The translations under genes and the position numbers were made by a program. The notes under the pieces are model-generated. The model was not told the origin of the DNA. It ran no database searches and saw nothing but the letters and a program-made list of their open reading frames with translations. Shown here one piece after another: positions 51,738 through 62,113 of a stretch of 64,000 nt of DNA. Source of the stretch: Oscarella lobularis. Lineage: Eukaryota > Porifera > Homoscleromorpha > Homosclerophorida > Oscarellidae. Location: contig NC_089178.1 of NCBI RefSeq assembly GCF_947507565.1, positions 1,736,001 to 1,800,000 on the forward strand, in the 5' to 3' direction. Each line of letters starts with the position of its first letter. Position 1 is the first letter of the stretch.

Positions 51738-52698
51738 ATGGACTCGGAAGATCCTTGGAAAGACGTTGTAGATCGAAATAGACAGTTTCTTGATGATAAT
51801 CTGGCCGTTGACCGTTCCTTGGTGTATCGTCTGATGGAGCCTGGTCTTCTGACGGCTGACGACATGTATGAAATCAATGCTGTCACTCTTGATCCCAAAA
51901 AATTGGATTTACTTTTACGAAAATTGCGCACGAAAGGTCGAAAGAAAGAGACCTTTGCAACGTTTTTGGAAGTGCTAAGGAAAGCGGGTCGCCAGTGGAT
52001 TGTAGACGAATTACGTAAGTTACAGTACCTTTTTGGTTTAACTAACTAAACAGAAGACATAACTTGGTGTATGTAGTTGCGAGAGCTGACAAGCCAGATT
52101 CAAATAAAAGTCACTTCCCTCCAAGCTCGACTTGGGATGTGAAGGGCTTGCGTTCTCGACGATCGGTAGCTACGACGCATGCATGTAGATTGCTTTTAAA
52201 TTTATATATGTTGTGCTTGCACACTAGGAAAGTGTAACTGAGCCAAAACCCCCATCAACACCAGAGCCTTCTGAGCCAAAATCCACTGGAAGATCAGGTG
52301 TTTCTTGTTCTACCGCTGTTGCTGTACTCCTCGCAGTAGTTATGGTAGTTATTGTAATTGTTGCTATTGGAAGGATGAGGGAAGGAGAAGCAAAAGTGGG
52401 TGTTCTTGATATGCCCTTGAATGAATTTATTCTTGTTGTGACCAACACTGCTCATCCTAAATGGTACGAAATTGGTCTGGAATTGAAAATTAAATTGAAT
52501 GAATTGGAAGGTCTTAAGCACAATAACCTGCACAGGTGTGATACTTATAGGCTTGACGCTCTCCTTCACACTTACTATAAAATGAAAAGAGACACAAAAA
52601 AAATGCGTGAAGCTGTACTACGAGCATGCATTTATGCTGGAATTGAAGGATCATTGAGAGATGCTATACAGAAAGAGGGCTACTCATGGACTTTTTAG
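51738..52698 (+). CDS. CARD - transmembrane - Death domain protein, copy 2
   Basis: Same three-exon structure as copy 1. The CARD exon differs from copy 1 by only a few residues (MDSEDPW start, DDMYEINAV). The hydrophobic segment has diverged and lengthened (VAVLLAVVMVVIVIVAIG). The Death-fold domain is recognisable (PKWYEIGLELKIKLNELEGL, YRLDALLHTYYKMKRDTKKM) and ends with the invariant SLRDAIQKEGYSWTF. The Death domain is more Lys-rich than copy 1, consistent with relaxed or shifted selection on its surface. The upstream region carries a CACGTG E-box shared with copy 3. No disabling change is visible. Confidence 0.85.
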
Positions 52699-52891
52699 AC
52701 CGCGCTAGCTAGGTGGGAAAACGAATTTTTTTCTTATGTTCTTAGTTAGACATATTTGTTTGACATACGTGGCTGTCCTCTTTTGATACTTACTTATACG
52801 TCACGTGATTCGTCGGCTTCTGGGAGGTGTTACCACACACTGCTCTTCTCCACAGTGAGTTCTACGCCGAATCCGAGTCTTTGGGTTGCCA

Positions 52892-53861
52892 ATGGACTCG
52901 GAAGATCCTTGGAAAGACGTTGTAGATCGAAATAGACAGTTTCTTGATGATAATCTGGCCGTTGACCGTCCCTTGGTGAATCGTCTGATGGAGCATGGTC
53001 TTCTGACGGCTAACGATATGGATGAAATCAATGCTGTCACTCTTGATCCCAAAAAATTGGATTTACTTTTACGAAAATTGCGCACGAAAGGTCGAAAGAA
53101 AGAGACCTTTGCAACGCTTTTGGAAGTGCTAAGGAAAGCGGATCGCCATTGGATTGTAGACGACCTACGTAAGTTACAGTACCTTTTTGGTTTAACTAAC
53201 TAAACAGAAGACATAACTTGGTGTATGTAGTTGCAAGAGCTGACAAGCAAGATTCAAATAAAAGTCATTTCTCTTCAAGTTCGACTGGGGATGTGAAGGA
53301 CTTGCGTTCCCGACGACCGGTGGCTACCACGCGTGCATGTAGATCGCTTTACGTTTATATTTGTTGTGCTAGGAAAGTGTATCTACTGAGCCAAAACTCT
53401 CATCAACACCAGAGCCTTCTAGGCCAAATTCCACTGGAAGATTAGGTGTTTCTAACGTTGTTGCTGTACTCACGGTAGTTGCTGTACTCACGGTAGTTGC
53501 TGCTATTGGATTTATAACGATGAGCCAGATGAGGAAATCAGAGCTGCAAGGAAAGGGACTGGATGTTCTTGATATGCCCTTGATTAAATTTACGTCTGTT
53601 GTGAGCACCACTGGTCATCCTAAATGGTACGAAATTGGTCTGGAATTGGGATTTGAATTGAGTAAATTGGAAGGTCTTAAGCACAATAACCTGCACAGGT
53701 GTGATACTTATAGGCTTCAAACTCTCCTTCAGACTTACTATGAAAAGAAAGGAGACACAAACGAAATGCGTAAAGATGTACTACGAGCGTGCATTTATTT
53801 TGGAATTGAAGGATCATTGAGAGATGCTATACAGAAAGAGGGCTACTCATGGACTTTTTAG
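52892..53861 (+). CDS. CARD - transmembrane - Death domain protein, copy 3
   Basis: Third tandem copy. Its CARD has small changes (RPLVNRLMEHGLL, KADRHWIVDDL). The hydrophobic segment contains an internal duplication (VVAVLTVVAVLTVVAA), from a 21-bp repeat in the DNA at about 53457-53498. The Death-fold domain reads PKWYEIGLELGFELSKLEGL and YRLQTLLQTYYEKKGDTNEM, with the same invariant C-terminus as the other copies. Splice sites match copies 1 and 2. Expression and membrane insertion are inferred. Confidence 0.85.
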
Positions 53862-53954
53862 ACCTCGCTAGCCAGGTGGAAAAGCGGCTTTTTTTCTTCT
53901 TATGTTCTTAGTTAGACATGTGTTTGACATAGGTGGCTGTTATTTCCTATGTGT

Positions 53955-54050
53955 CGAGTTTTACCACTGTTCCTCTCCACACTGACAATGCATAGACGAA
54001 GTGGACGCCTGGCTAACTAATTTTGCAAGTACACAGGTATGTAAGGCATG
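53955..54050 (+). pseudogene. Possible remnant of a fourth CARD-gene promoter
   Basis: GTTTTACCACTGTTCCTCTC at about 53959 resembles the repeated upstream block of the three CARD genes, but no CARD exon follows. It may be the right-hand junction of the tandem array. Confidence 0.35.
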
Positions 54051-54211
54051 TAGCTGAATACATGTGAGACCTGGCAGGCCACTGAAGCATAAAATAATTT
54101 GAAAATGAAACAACGTGCGTTTTTTATAGAGTCAGTCTTACTACCAACACGGAAAGAAAAAGTGGTCTCTCTTATTAGGGAGTGCATGAAACTGCTAAAT
54201 GTTTTATTGCA

Positions 54212-55015
54212 TTACTTGACCTGGCGATCCCAGAGTTGAAGCAACCGCTTCGTCGTTTGAAAAGCGAGCAATCCAGCAATCCAAGCGACGGGCACACTAG
54301 CTATGGCAAATCCAAACGGATAATGAAAACTAGCACCAGAGGAAAAACAATAGGACGACTTGTCGATGGTCACAAACAGAACAACAGCGGTGAGAAAAGC
54401 GCAGCCTAGAAGACACGATTTAGACAGCAAATAAAACTTAGATCAGTGGCCAATACCAGAAATGAATCCCGTCAGCCCCATGGCATACGAATATCTCTCA
54501 AGAAGAGGACTCGAGACGAGAGCACCAATCAAACATAGAGTGCAACCCATAATCATAAGAGTACCAGCAACTTGCAAACGCAAAACGCCTAAGAAAAGGA
54601 AATAGATATACAGTAGAGAGCTACACCCTAATCTCTATATGAAATAATATCATACGAACTTGTCCCCTCCCCCTCTACTTATTAGACGCGGTTCCCACTA
54701 AACGTTGCCTAAAGATTCGCATACGCGTCTCCCAGTCGTCTCTCGTGATATTCGCGCAGCTGCCGCTGAACGGATCTTCGTACGTCTGACGACATTCTTT
54801 CGACGCCGAACGACTGCAGAACTCGAACAGGCCCAATCGCTGTTCGACGTTCGCCGTCACGACCCATCGATTGATGAAGCAGGCCATGCCCGAGAGAGTC
54901 GCCGCCGCGAGAAATGCGACGCTCGCGAGAATCTACGCGTTGAAATGCGATGGGAAGTCGCTCCTGGGGTTAGGTAAACAAAAAGGCTTACTGGCCTCCA
55001 GGTGCTCGTTGTCAT
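54212..55015 (-). CDS. Claudin/PMP22-like tetraspan membrane protein
   Basis: Four exons give a four-helix protein. MTTSTWRP (exon 1) joins to TM1 (ILASVAFLAAATLSGMACF). The first extracellular loop has W...GLFEFC...C, the claudin-superfamily W-GLW-C-C pattern with Phe for the second Trp, plus an N-glycosylation site (CANITRDD). TM2 (LQVAGTLMIMGCTLCLIGAL), TM3 (GCAFLTAVVLFVTI) and TM4 (FAIASVPVAWIAGLLAF) follow, and the protein ends LLQLWDRQVK. Such proteins act in junctions or as membrane organisers. Whether this is a true claudin or a PMP22/EMP relative cannot be decided. The in-phase junction RIFRQ|RVLRLQ supports the donor at about 54708. Confidence 0.75.
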
Positions 55016-55323
55016 CCCTAGTCGCTTTGTTCGACTCGGACGGATAGTTATTTCTAAGCGTCGGATAGGGCTACACTAAAGGTAAAGCTGTTGAAGCGCT
55101 CAAGGAAGTAAGCCGGACTATCTAGAGCGCGCTAGCCGTGGGATTGCGAAGACCCAGGGCGAAGACCTGACGAATAAACCATGGCTTCCTAGCTAGTGGC
55201 TAGACAAGGGTCGTACAGCCAACAGCTTTTTGCAGCTCGTATTTGAACGAAGCTAAAAATGTAGAAGCAACTTTTAGTTTGTTGTCACACCCGGGACATT
55301 CCAATGATGACATCATTTCTTAG
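55016..55323. other. Intergenic; no feature seen
   Basis: Separates two divergent starts (55015 minus, 55324 plus) by 308 bp and presumably holds both promoters. No clear TATA box or known motif. Confidence 0.4.
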
Positions 55324-58124
55324 ATGGCTGCACTCTTGAGTTGGGTCTGGACGTTAGGAGGGAGCAGTCGCTTCGTCGAGCCAGAATCAGTAACCGACGA
55401 CGACGAAACGCTCGTCTACGGCCAAGCGACGGCGTAAGAACGCGAAATAGAGACGCGCAATCGCGCATCTCTCCAAACGCGAGAACGGCGCGAAAACTAG
55501 CACGATCGCAGAAACCTAATGGAAGCGTATCGAGCAAAAACAGGATCGTCTGACGCTCGACGACCTCTCCTCGTCGACGACATCGTCGACGCGTTGAAGC
55601 GCATTCAAATCGAACCGTCGCGCGTCCAAGGTCGAGAGAAGGGGCGGGAGGAGAAAAACGCACTCCATCGACGTCTCTCTGTTTCTCAGTTCGAGATATG
55701 CTTCGGTTTGCCGCGGAATGTCGAACGACGGAGTCCGATCGGCGAAAACATCTCACGTTCGGCGAACTGTGTCTATTTGCCGTCGATCTCTCGGCCGGAC
55801 TCTACGACAGGTAGTTTATATAGATAGAAGAGGATGCGTCGCAAAGAAGTTGACTTTTGCCTGAGTCACGCGAATATTTGAAAAAGGTACTGGACGTATG
55901 GACAGAAGTCGACGACGTTTGAAGAGCGTAAAGAGCGTAATCGGCGGCGTGCTTCTTCTTCGGGTAGGGTAGGAAAGGTTTTTGGTCTCTCTTGATGACG
56001 TTGTTTTTTTCCCCCCAGTGAAGTACCAAGTCTTTTTGGGTGGATCGTGCAATCCGACGACGTGGCGACAGGACATCGTTATACCTATACTCAAAGAGGA
56101 GGGCGTGTCGTTCTACAATCCACAAGTGGAAACGTGGCATCCCGATCTGATAGAAATTGAGGAAAAAGCCAAGGACGTCAGTGACACTCTGAATAACATC
56201 AGCAATAGACGGCATTTCCTCTTTCTCTCTTTTTCATAGGCAGCCGAAGCGTTTTTCTTTGTGATTGATAATCAGACGCGAGCCATTGCTTCGATGGTCG
56301 AAGTAGCCTATTTGTCAGGTCTTTTAAAATTTGCGATACAGATTAATTTCACGTAAGATAGGATTCATTTTTTTCAGCGTCTGGCAAGCCAATTATACTG
56401 ACCCTAATTGACTATCCAGAGACGATTACAATAGATGGAACCGTCTTGGAAGATGGGTAAGCGTTTTTATTCTTTCTAGCGTGGCTACGGATAGAGCTCT
56501 ATGTATTGTTTTTGCTTGGACAGTGAATTGCAGGATCTCGTTCGCGGTCGCATATTTCTTTGCAGTCTTATGGCTCATCGCGGTCTTCCCGTCTTTAATG
56601 ACATTGCCAAGGCCGCACGAGCTTGTTGCCAGGCAACTGATGCACCTGGTGTTATATATTAGCCTTTGTGAATCTACGTACATTGCAGGTTATCAAACAT
56701 AACGTTCCCATCACGTCGTTTGGTTTGAAAGACGGAGCACAGCCGGCGAGAATGGCTGGTGTCAGCGTGGGAAAAACTTTAGTGTAAGATGGCTGCGATC
56801 CTTGGGACTCATGTCTTCTCAAAGCTGTCGTTATGATTTTTTCAGTGCTGCTCGTGAAACGTTTCGTCACTGCAGTGCGTCTCAAACTAATTTTATATCG
56901 ACAATTGAGGTATGGGCGTACAGTAGTTGCTCAAGAGATTTAGGCACTGTGGAGCTCTTGCAAAACGAAAGTCAAAATTGTAGGCTAAACAAATCGATTT
57001 GTACCTGCCTAAAGCTTTTGAACAGTACTGTAATTGTGCTGTACCTCTAAAAGCGCGTGAATATTAGGCCCGCTTGGCACTCAAGTCTCTGTGTCAAGTG
57101 GATGATGAAGACGATTGGGACTGTTACTACGTTAGAATCCCCGAGAAAAAGTCACGATTTTCTTTCAACGAATTCTGCTGTCTAGCAGCAGAAACGTTAT
57201 TGCAAGTAAGGGTATTTAGTCAAACCCATTCCGCTGTAGTATAAGAATTTGCGTGTAGAAAAACAATCGAAACTGGTTTTTGACGATCACCGAGGGCATC
57301 TCTAGTAGCCTGGCACGTCTTTTTAGTACGTCCGGCCAATATCTTTTATTTACGTTGCAATAGGGACCCACGTTTTATAGACTCTCTTCTAAAGTGGCTG
57401 CAACGCGCTGAAGTCAGGCGAGAATATTCTCGCGACGTCTTTCTCGGCGGCAGCTGCGGGACGACCACGTGGCGAAAAGAGACGTCAATACCCATGCTTC
57501 AGTACACGCCAGCAATTACGAAGTGCTCCTTTCTAACGATATCACTGATTAGGGGGCACGGGATTTCGTTCTACAATCCTCAAGTAGAGCACTGGAACGT
57601 GCGATTTCTTCCCGTCGAAGCTCAGGCAAAGGAAAGTTGTCGACTACTTCTGTACGTTATTGGTTCTAACAGTCTTTCTGTGGCATCTCTGGTGGAGGTA
57701 CGTCTTCAAAGACGCATTTGCTCTCACCTTTTAAAAAATCTCTCCAGGCAGCTTCTTTCATTGGGGAAGGTCGAAGTATTGTTCTGTGTTTGAACAACAT
57801 TGCGGATGGTACTGAAATTAATGGTGTGCTGGTAAAGGCGATCCAATCTTGTATGCATGGGGGGTGATGCCTGTAAACGTTTAGATTGCTGGGCGCGCTG
57901 CTCGTGATTACAATCGGGGAAGATCGTATACGGCTCAGTATGCCAACCAGAACAACGTTTCCGTCTTTGAAAGTGCTCGCGAGGCAACGCAATGCGTTAT
58001 TGCGCGAGTGAAGGGTAGACCAGCAGTAGAGAGAATCGATTCAGCAATGAAGGCAATGAAACGTTCAATTCCTTCTCTACCTCAGATTGATGAATTTCAA
58101 AAGCAACAACAGCAGCAACAATAA
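55324..58124 (+). CDS. Protein with two nucleoside 2-deoxyribosyltransferase-like domains
   Basis: The start MAALLSWVWTLGGSSRFVEP follows a CTTAG and may be a true N-terminus. A helical region (LLVDDIVDALKRIQ, VRDMLRFAAECR, HLTFGELCLFAVDLSAGLYD) precedes domain 1: YQVFLGGSCNPTTWRQDI, GVSFYNPQVETWHP, FFFVIDNQTRAIASMVEVAY. Domain 2 repeats it: VFLGGSCGTTTWRKETSIPM, GISFYNPQVEHWN, SVASLVEAASFIGEG. The Glu in each MVEVAY/LVEAAS lies where the family's nucleophile sits. The C-terminus ends in six glutamines. Proteins of this kind in animals include Drosophila Raw-type regulators (recalled, not checked). An enzymatic role is unproven. Confidence 0.7.
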
Positions 58125-58259
58125 GGTTTTTATGTTCTGAAGCAGAGCCTAAGCAATTTGTTTCATTAGAATTAAGACTCGCTGTTCAATGCACCGTTTT
58201 ATAAGGAAAGGAATTCGTAAATAGGCTAATACATCAGTCCCGTATATACATACAGTACG

Positions 58260-60443
58260 ATGTCTCTTTCAGGAACGAAAAGGTGAGTTTCAGTACTGTA
58301 GCCCCTCCCCAGATGCCATGATTAGGGACGCGCGTAATTCCCCCGGCGCTCTTTCGCAAAGGTGTCAACTACGCATGGCCCCGAATCGCGCGAATATCAA
58401 ACGTGCGTCATCCAATCACAAACTGACGCACTGTTTTGAATTCTCCTCCCAGCGACAACGAATCGGCTCTCGTCGTGGGGAGCGGCGGCGGCGGCCTGCG
58501 CGAGCAGGCGACATTCGCAACTCTCGCGCGCGAAGGAGAACGTCTCGTCGACAAGCAACGCTACGCCGAAGCGGTACCCTACCTCGAAGGCGCGCTCATG
58601 CTCCGATCGAACGACGCCGAACTGACGAGCGTCGTTTGGTGCCTCCTCGGGAACTCCCACTTCCAGCTCGGTCACTACGAGGCGGCGTCGCGCTGCCACT
58701 TGCACGACATGGCCGTGTGTCGGGAGGCGGGCGACGCGATCGGCGAGACGAAGGCCTGCTGCAATTTCGGCATCGCCGTTCAAATGCAGGGCCAATTGAA
58801 AATGGCCGGCCGATCGTTTTTGAAGTACATGGACGGCTGCGTGCGGGACGGCGATAGGACCGGCATCGCCAAGGCCTATAACAATCTGGCCTTGCTCTGG
58901 CGGATGCAGGGAAAGGAGGTGATCGCGCGAGCGTCCGATGCCGGCACCGCCGATACGGTCGAGGTGCTCGCTGAAGCGCGGCGGAATTTTGAAAGGGCTA
59001 ACGAGTATTTGATCAAGTATTTGGATTTGATGAGAGAATTCAAAAACAGGTACTTTTTTGTTGCTAAGGGAACAGGTAAATGTGACGTCATAAGGCAATT
59101 TGTTGTCAGCGTGACGTCACGTTGGACGAGAGGTCACGTGTTGTCCTTTTTGTTGCAGGAGAAATGAAGGCAAAGCCTTTGGAAATATGGGCATCTGTTA
59201 TGAGTTGATGGGCGACTATGATCAGGCTCTTGAGTGCTATCAACAGGTGCCATATCATTTGTCATTGCGATGTGTTTGATTGGCATCTTTGTGCGCGTCT
59301 AGCGATTAGAGATTGCTAAAGAGTTGGAAGACGTTGCAGCCGAGAGCCGTGCTCATTGCAATATCGGTAATTGCTATCAATTGAAGGGAAATCACGACAA
59401 AGCTGTCGAGTGCTATCTCGTGGACTTTGCTCTGTGCGAAAAAAGCGGCGACAAGAAAGGAATGGCTGTGACGGCGAGAAATCTTGCGATTACGTACGAA
59501 GCAACGGGAAATAGTGGGCAATGCCTTGCTTGGCATGTCAGGGTAGGTCTCAGTTGCTTGGAACAGCGTGGTGTACGTTATATATAGCTCCCGGCCTTCT
59601 AGAATTTAGATCTTTGTCGAGATTTGAAAGACATAGATGCCCAACTCTTAGCTCTTATGGCTTTGGCTGGATTTCATAAGGATCAAGGAAACAGGGAGGA
59701 GGCCGTGATGTACTACAGACAGGTAAATCGATCTTGCGCAGAGAGATCCTATAGAGTATCTATGCAAACAAACCAGAACGATGCCGATGCTCATTCTTTC
59801 TCGTCTGTAGCAACTGGACATTCTAGAGGCCACGGGCGATACCGAAATGTTGAGCCGAGTGCAAGAAAGCATTCGTCGTTTCCGAGACGACGAGTCTTCA
59901 AAGGCGTCGGCGGAAGAATCCCCGTCGTCGACGAAGAAGCGTCGCGGATTCAAGGGAACGCTACGAAGAATTCGCAAGGGAACGTTTCGTCTGCTGTTTC
60001 GTCGCGGCGATCGGCGCTCGTCGGTGACGAAAGCCGAAATCGTCGACAAGGCCGTCACAACTCCCGGTGCGAGTCGGCGACGTCGTCTCAGCGAGACGAT
60101 ATTCACGCCGCCGCCGACGCCGGAGATGGAATGGGATTCGTCCGATCAGGCGGACGGATTGCTTCAGCAGGTGATCCAAGCCGTCGATTCGTCGAGTCAC
60201 GACTTTCTCGCCGGAATCAAGCCGGACACGAGCAGCTTTCAGGGCGTCCTGCGTCGACCGAGTCCGTCCAAGAAGAGAAGAAGCAAGCACGCGCATCGAA
60301 TCTATTCGCAGGTCTTCGGCGGAGAAGGGCATACGAGGGAAATCGAACGGCAAGTGGATAGCATGAAAGGGGATAAGAACGACGGATTCTCGTCGCTTGA
60401 AGTGGCAGCCGAATGGGACAGCTGGATGGCAGTCTCGGCGTAA
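58260..60443 (+). CDS. TPR-repeat protein (LGN/GPSM-like repeats), unknown role
   Basis: MSLSGTK (58260) splices to SDNESALVVGSGGGG and a long exon of tetratricopeptide repeats: LAREGERLVDKQRYAEAVPY, LLGNSHFQLGHYEAASRCH, ACCNFGIAVQMQGQLKMAG, NNLALLWRMQGKEV, then GNMGICYELMGDYDQALECY, HCNIGNCYQLKGNHDKAVEC, ARNLAITYEATGNSGQCLA. The repeat spacing and the GDxxGxAxA-like linkers resemble LGN/Pins or TTC28 arrays. The C-terminal 190 residues are basic and Ser-rich (KKRRGFKGTLRRIRKGTFR), with no GoLoco motif that I can see, so an LGN role is not supported. It ends AEWDSWMAVSA. Probably a scaffold; the partner is unknown. Confidence 0.75.
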
Positions 60444-60584
60444 TGAGGAAGATAATAACGTAGGGAAATAAAATTATTCTTTTATTTAGGCGTCTCGCGA
60501 GACCTGATTCTCTGCAAATTGATGAAAATCTGTTTGACTACTAGCAAGTACGTATACAACTTTGTAACCGGGTGACTGACTGGT

Positions 60585-61107
60585 TTACGAGTTTTCAGTC
60601 TCTTGAAATCTACAGATTCATGTGCGTTATATCAATCAATACTCCTTTTCAGATATATATCCATGTGACTTACTTGCACTTTGGACAACCATAATAGACG
60701 GTCTGCCCTTCGTCGGCCGATCTTGTCTGCATCGTGTGATAGACCATGCCATTGTGACCGCAATTCAAGCATTTTCTATCAATCTAACAATTCGACCAAT
60801 TGCTATGCCAAAAATTCAAATTTCAAGTGTGTTCGTACCAACGGTCCTTCTAGCTCGTCGCTTTTGTCAACTTCTTTTGGTCTACTGGTGTCATATGTCT
60901 TACATGTATATTCTTCTACCCCGTCCAGCACTAAAGTAGACCCCTATGTGACCTCCCAACTATCGTGGGACTTTTGGCATTGCCTTTAGCGCTCATTTCG
61001 TACGAACAGTGAGGATGAGGACATCGAATCACGTCCATGTGATCGGGCAACGAGAGTAGAGTCCCGCAACGAGGGCAGAAATTTGCGTCGCAGGAAAATC
61101 CCGACAT
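60585..61107 (-). CDS. POLR1H: RNA polymerase I subunit RPA12
   Basis: RPA12 is the TFIIS-like subunit that gives Pol I its RNA-cleavage activity. The N-terminal ribbon reads [20 protein letters not shown] and then [12 protein letters not shown], with C-x4-C in place of the usual C-x2-C. The middle is variable ([20 protein letters not shown]). The C-terminal ribbon has [15 protein letters not shown] and the invariant catalytic hairpin [17 protein letters not shown], finishing KFQETENS. The last exon (8 codons including the stop) is joined by a 55-60 nt intron, AA|A. The start at 61107 lies 45 bp from the TMCO1 start on the other strand. A third Met four codons upstream is not conserved. Confidence 0.88.
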
Positions 61108-61152
61108 GACTCTTCTCAAGCTGAAGTCCCGGCAGTCGCGTAGTGGAAAAAT

Positions 61153-61988
61153 ATGTACGCCGACGCTGTTCTCATCATCGTCATCTCTGTTCTGACGGCA
61201 CTTCTATCAGAAGGTACGTCGGTCGGTTTGCGTACCGCTTGGGCTGGGGAATATCCCACCGGGGCCTCTTTAGGAATCACGTGGGTCCTCGTCTATCGTA
61301 CGGACCAGTATAAGCGACTCAAGCTGCTAATAGAGAAACAGAGCAAAAGATGTAAGATTTCAAAAATGTTTCTTAATCGCAATAGCGGCCTAGCGGCGAT
61401 TCGTTTCAGTGGAAAAGAAGAAAGAAGCGGTGACAGACATCAGCAAACAAGGAGGACAGAAACGGAAAATTGAAAAGGCCGAGGAGCGCTTGAAGAGCGT
61501 CAATCGCGATTTGTCTATGGTAAGTGGTCCGATGGAAGTTTCAATAAGTCCTAAACAGTGAAATTGCAGGTAAAGATGAAGTCGATGGTGGTCATCAGTT
61601 TCACTTTTATGTCGCTGATGGGCATGTTTAATACGCTGTATAAGAAAATCTTCTCCTGCGTTGCCTCTTTTTTTAATTTTCGACATTTTCAGGTTTGATG
61701 GTCGCGTGGTTGCCAAACTCCCATTTGAGCCAATCACGTGGCTACACGGCTTATCGCATCGAAACCTGATGGGAGACGATTTCACTGACTGTTCCTTCAT
61801 TTTCCTGTACATACTTTGCACCATGTCCATCAGACAGGTAAAGAAAATGAGAGTACAGGGCTGTTTTGCTGATGCGCGGCCTTTTTCTGCAGAACATCCA
61901 AAAGCTTTTTGGCAATGCTCCGTCGCGTGCTGCAAGCAAACTGGCCGGCGGAATGTTTCAGCCACCGTCGACCGGCGGATTCAGATGA
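61153..61988 (+). CDS. TMCO1: ER calcium-load-activated channel TMCO1
   Basis: TMCO1 is an ER membrane protein (Oxa1 superfamily) that acts with the multipass translocon and leaks excess ER calcium. MYADAVLIIVISVLTALLSE gives TM1 and continues GITWVLVYRTDQYKRLK. The coiled-coil arm is KRKIEKAEERLKSVNRDLSM, then TM2 (KMKSMVVISFTFMSLMGMF). FDGRVVAKLPFEPITWLHGL, SHRNLMGDDFTDCSFIFLYI and LCTMSIRQNIQKLFGNAPSR complete it, ending PPSTGGFR. It matches human TMCO1 along its whole length (about 188 residues). Five exons with short introns. Confidence 0.94.
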
Positions 61989-62113
61989 AAAACTCTCAAG
62001 CTTGCATCACTACCACGCGATCGAAATTGAAAGCACTGTTTCATATGCTTGTCACGATTTTAAGTTTCGTCGCAGGAAGGTGACTAAGGTATTCCGCGAA
62101 GTAAAGTGCAGGT

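Noticed and set aside
55313-55756. 147-codon minus-strand frame rich in Arg
   Set aside because: Antisense to the first exons of the deoxyribosyltransferase-like gene, which splice in frame and carry conserved blocks.
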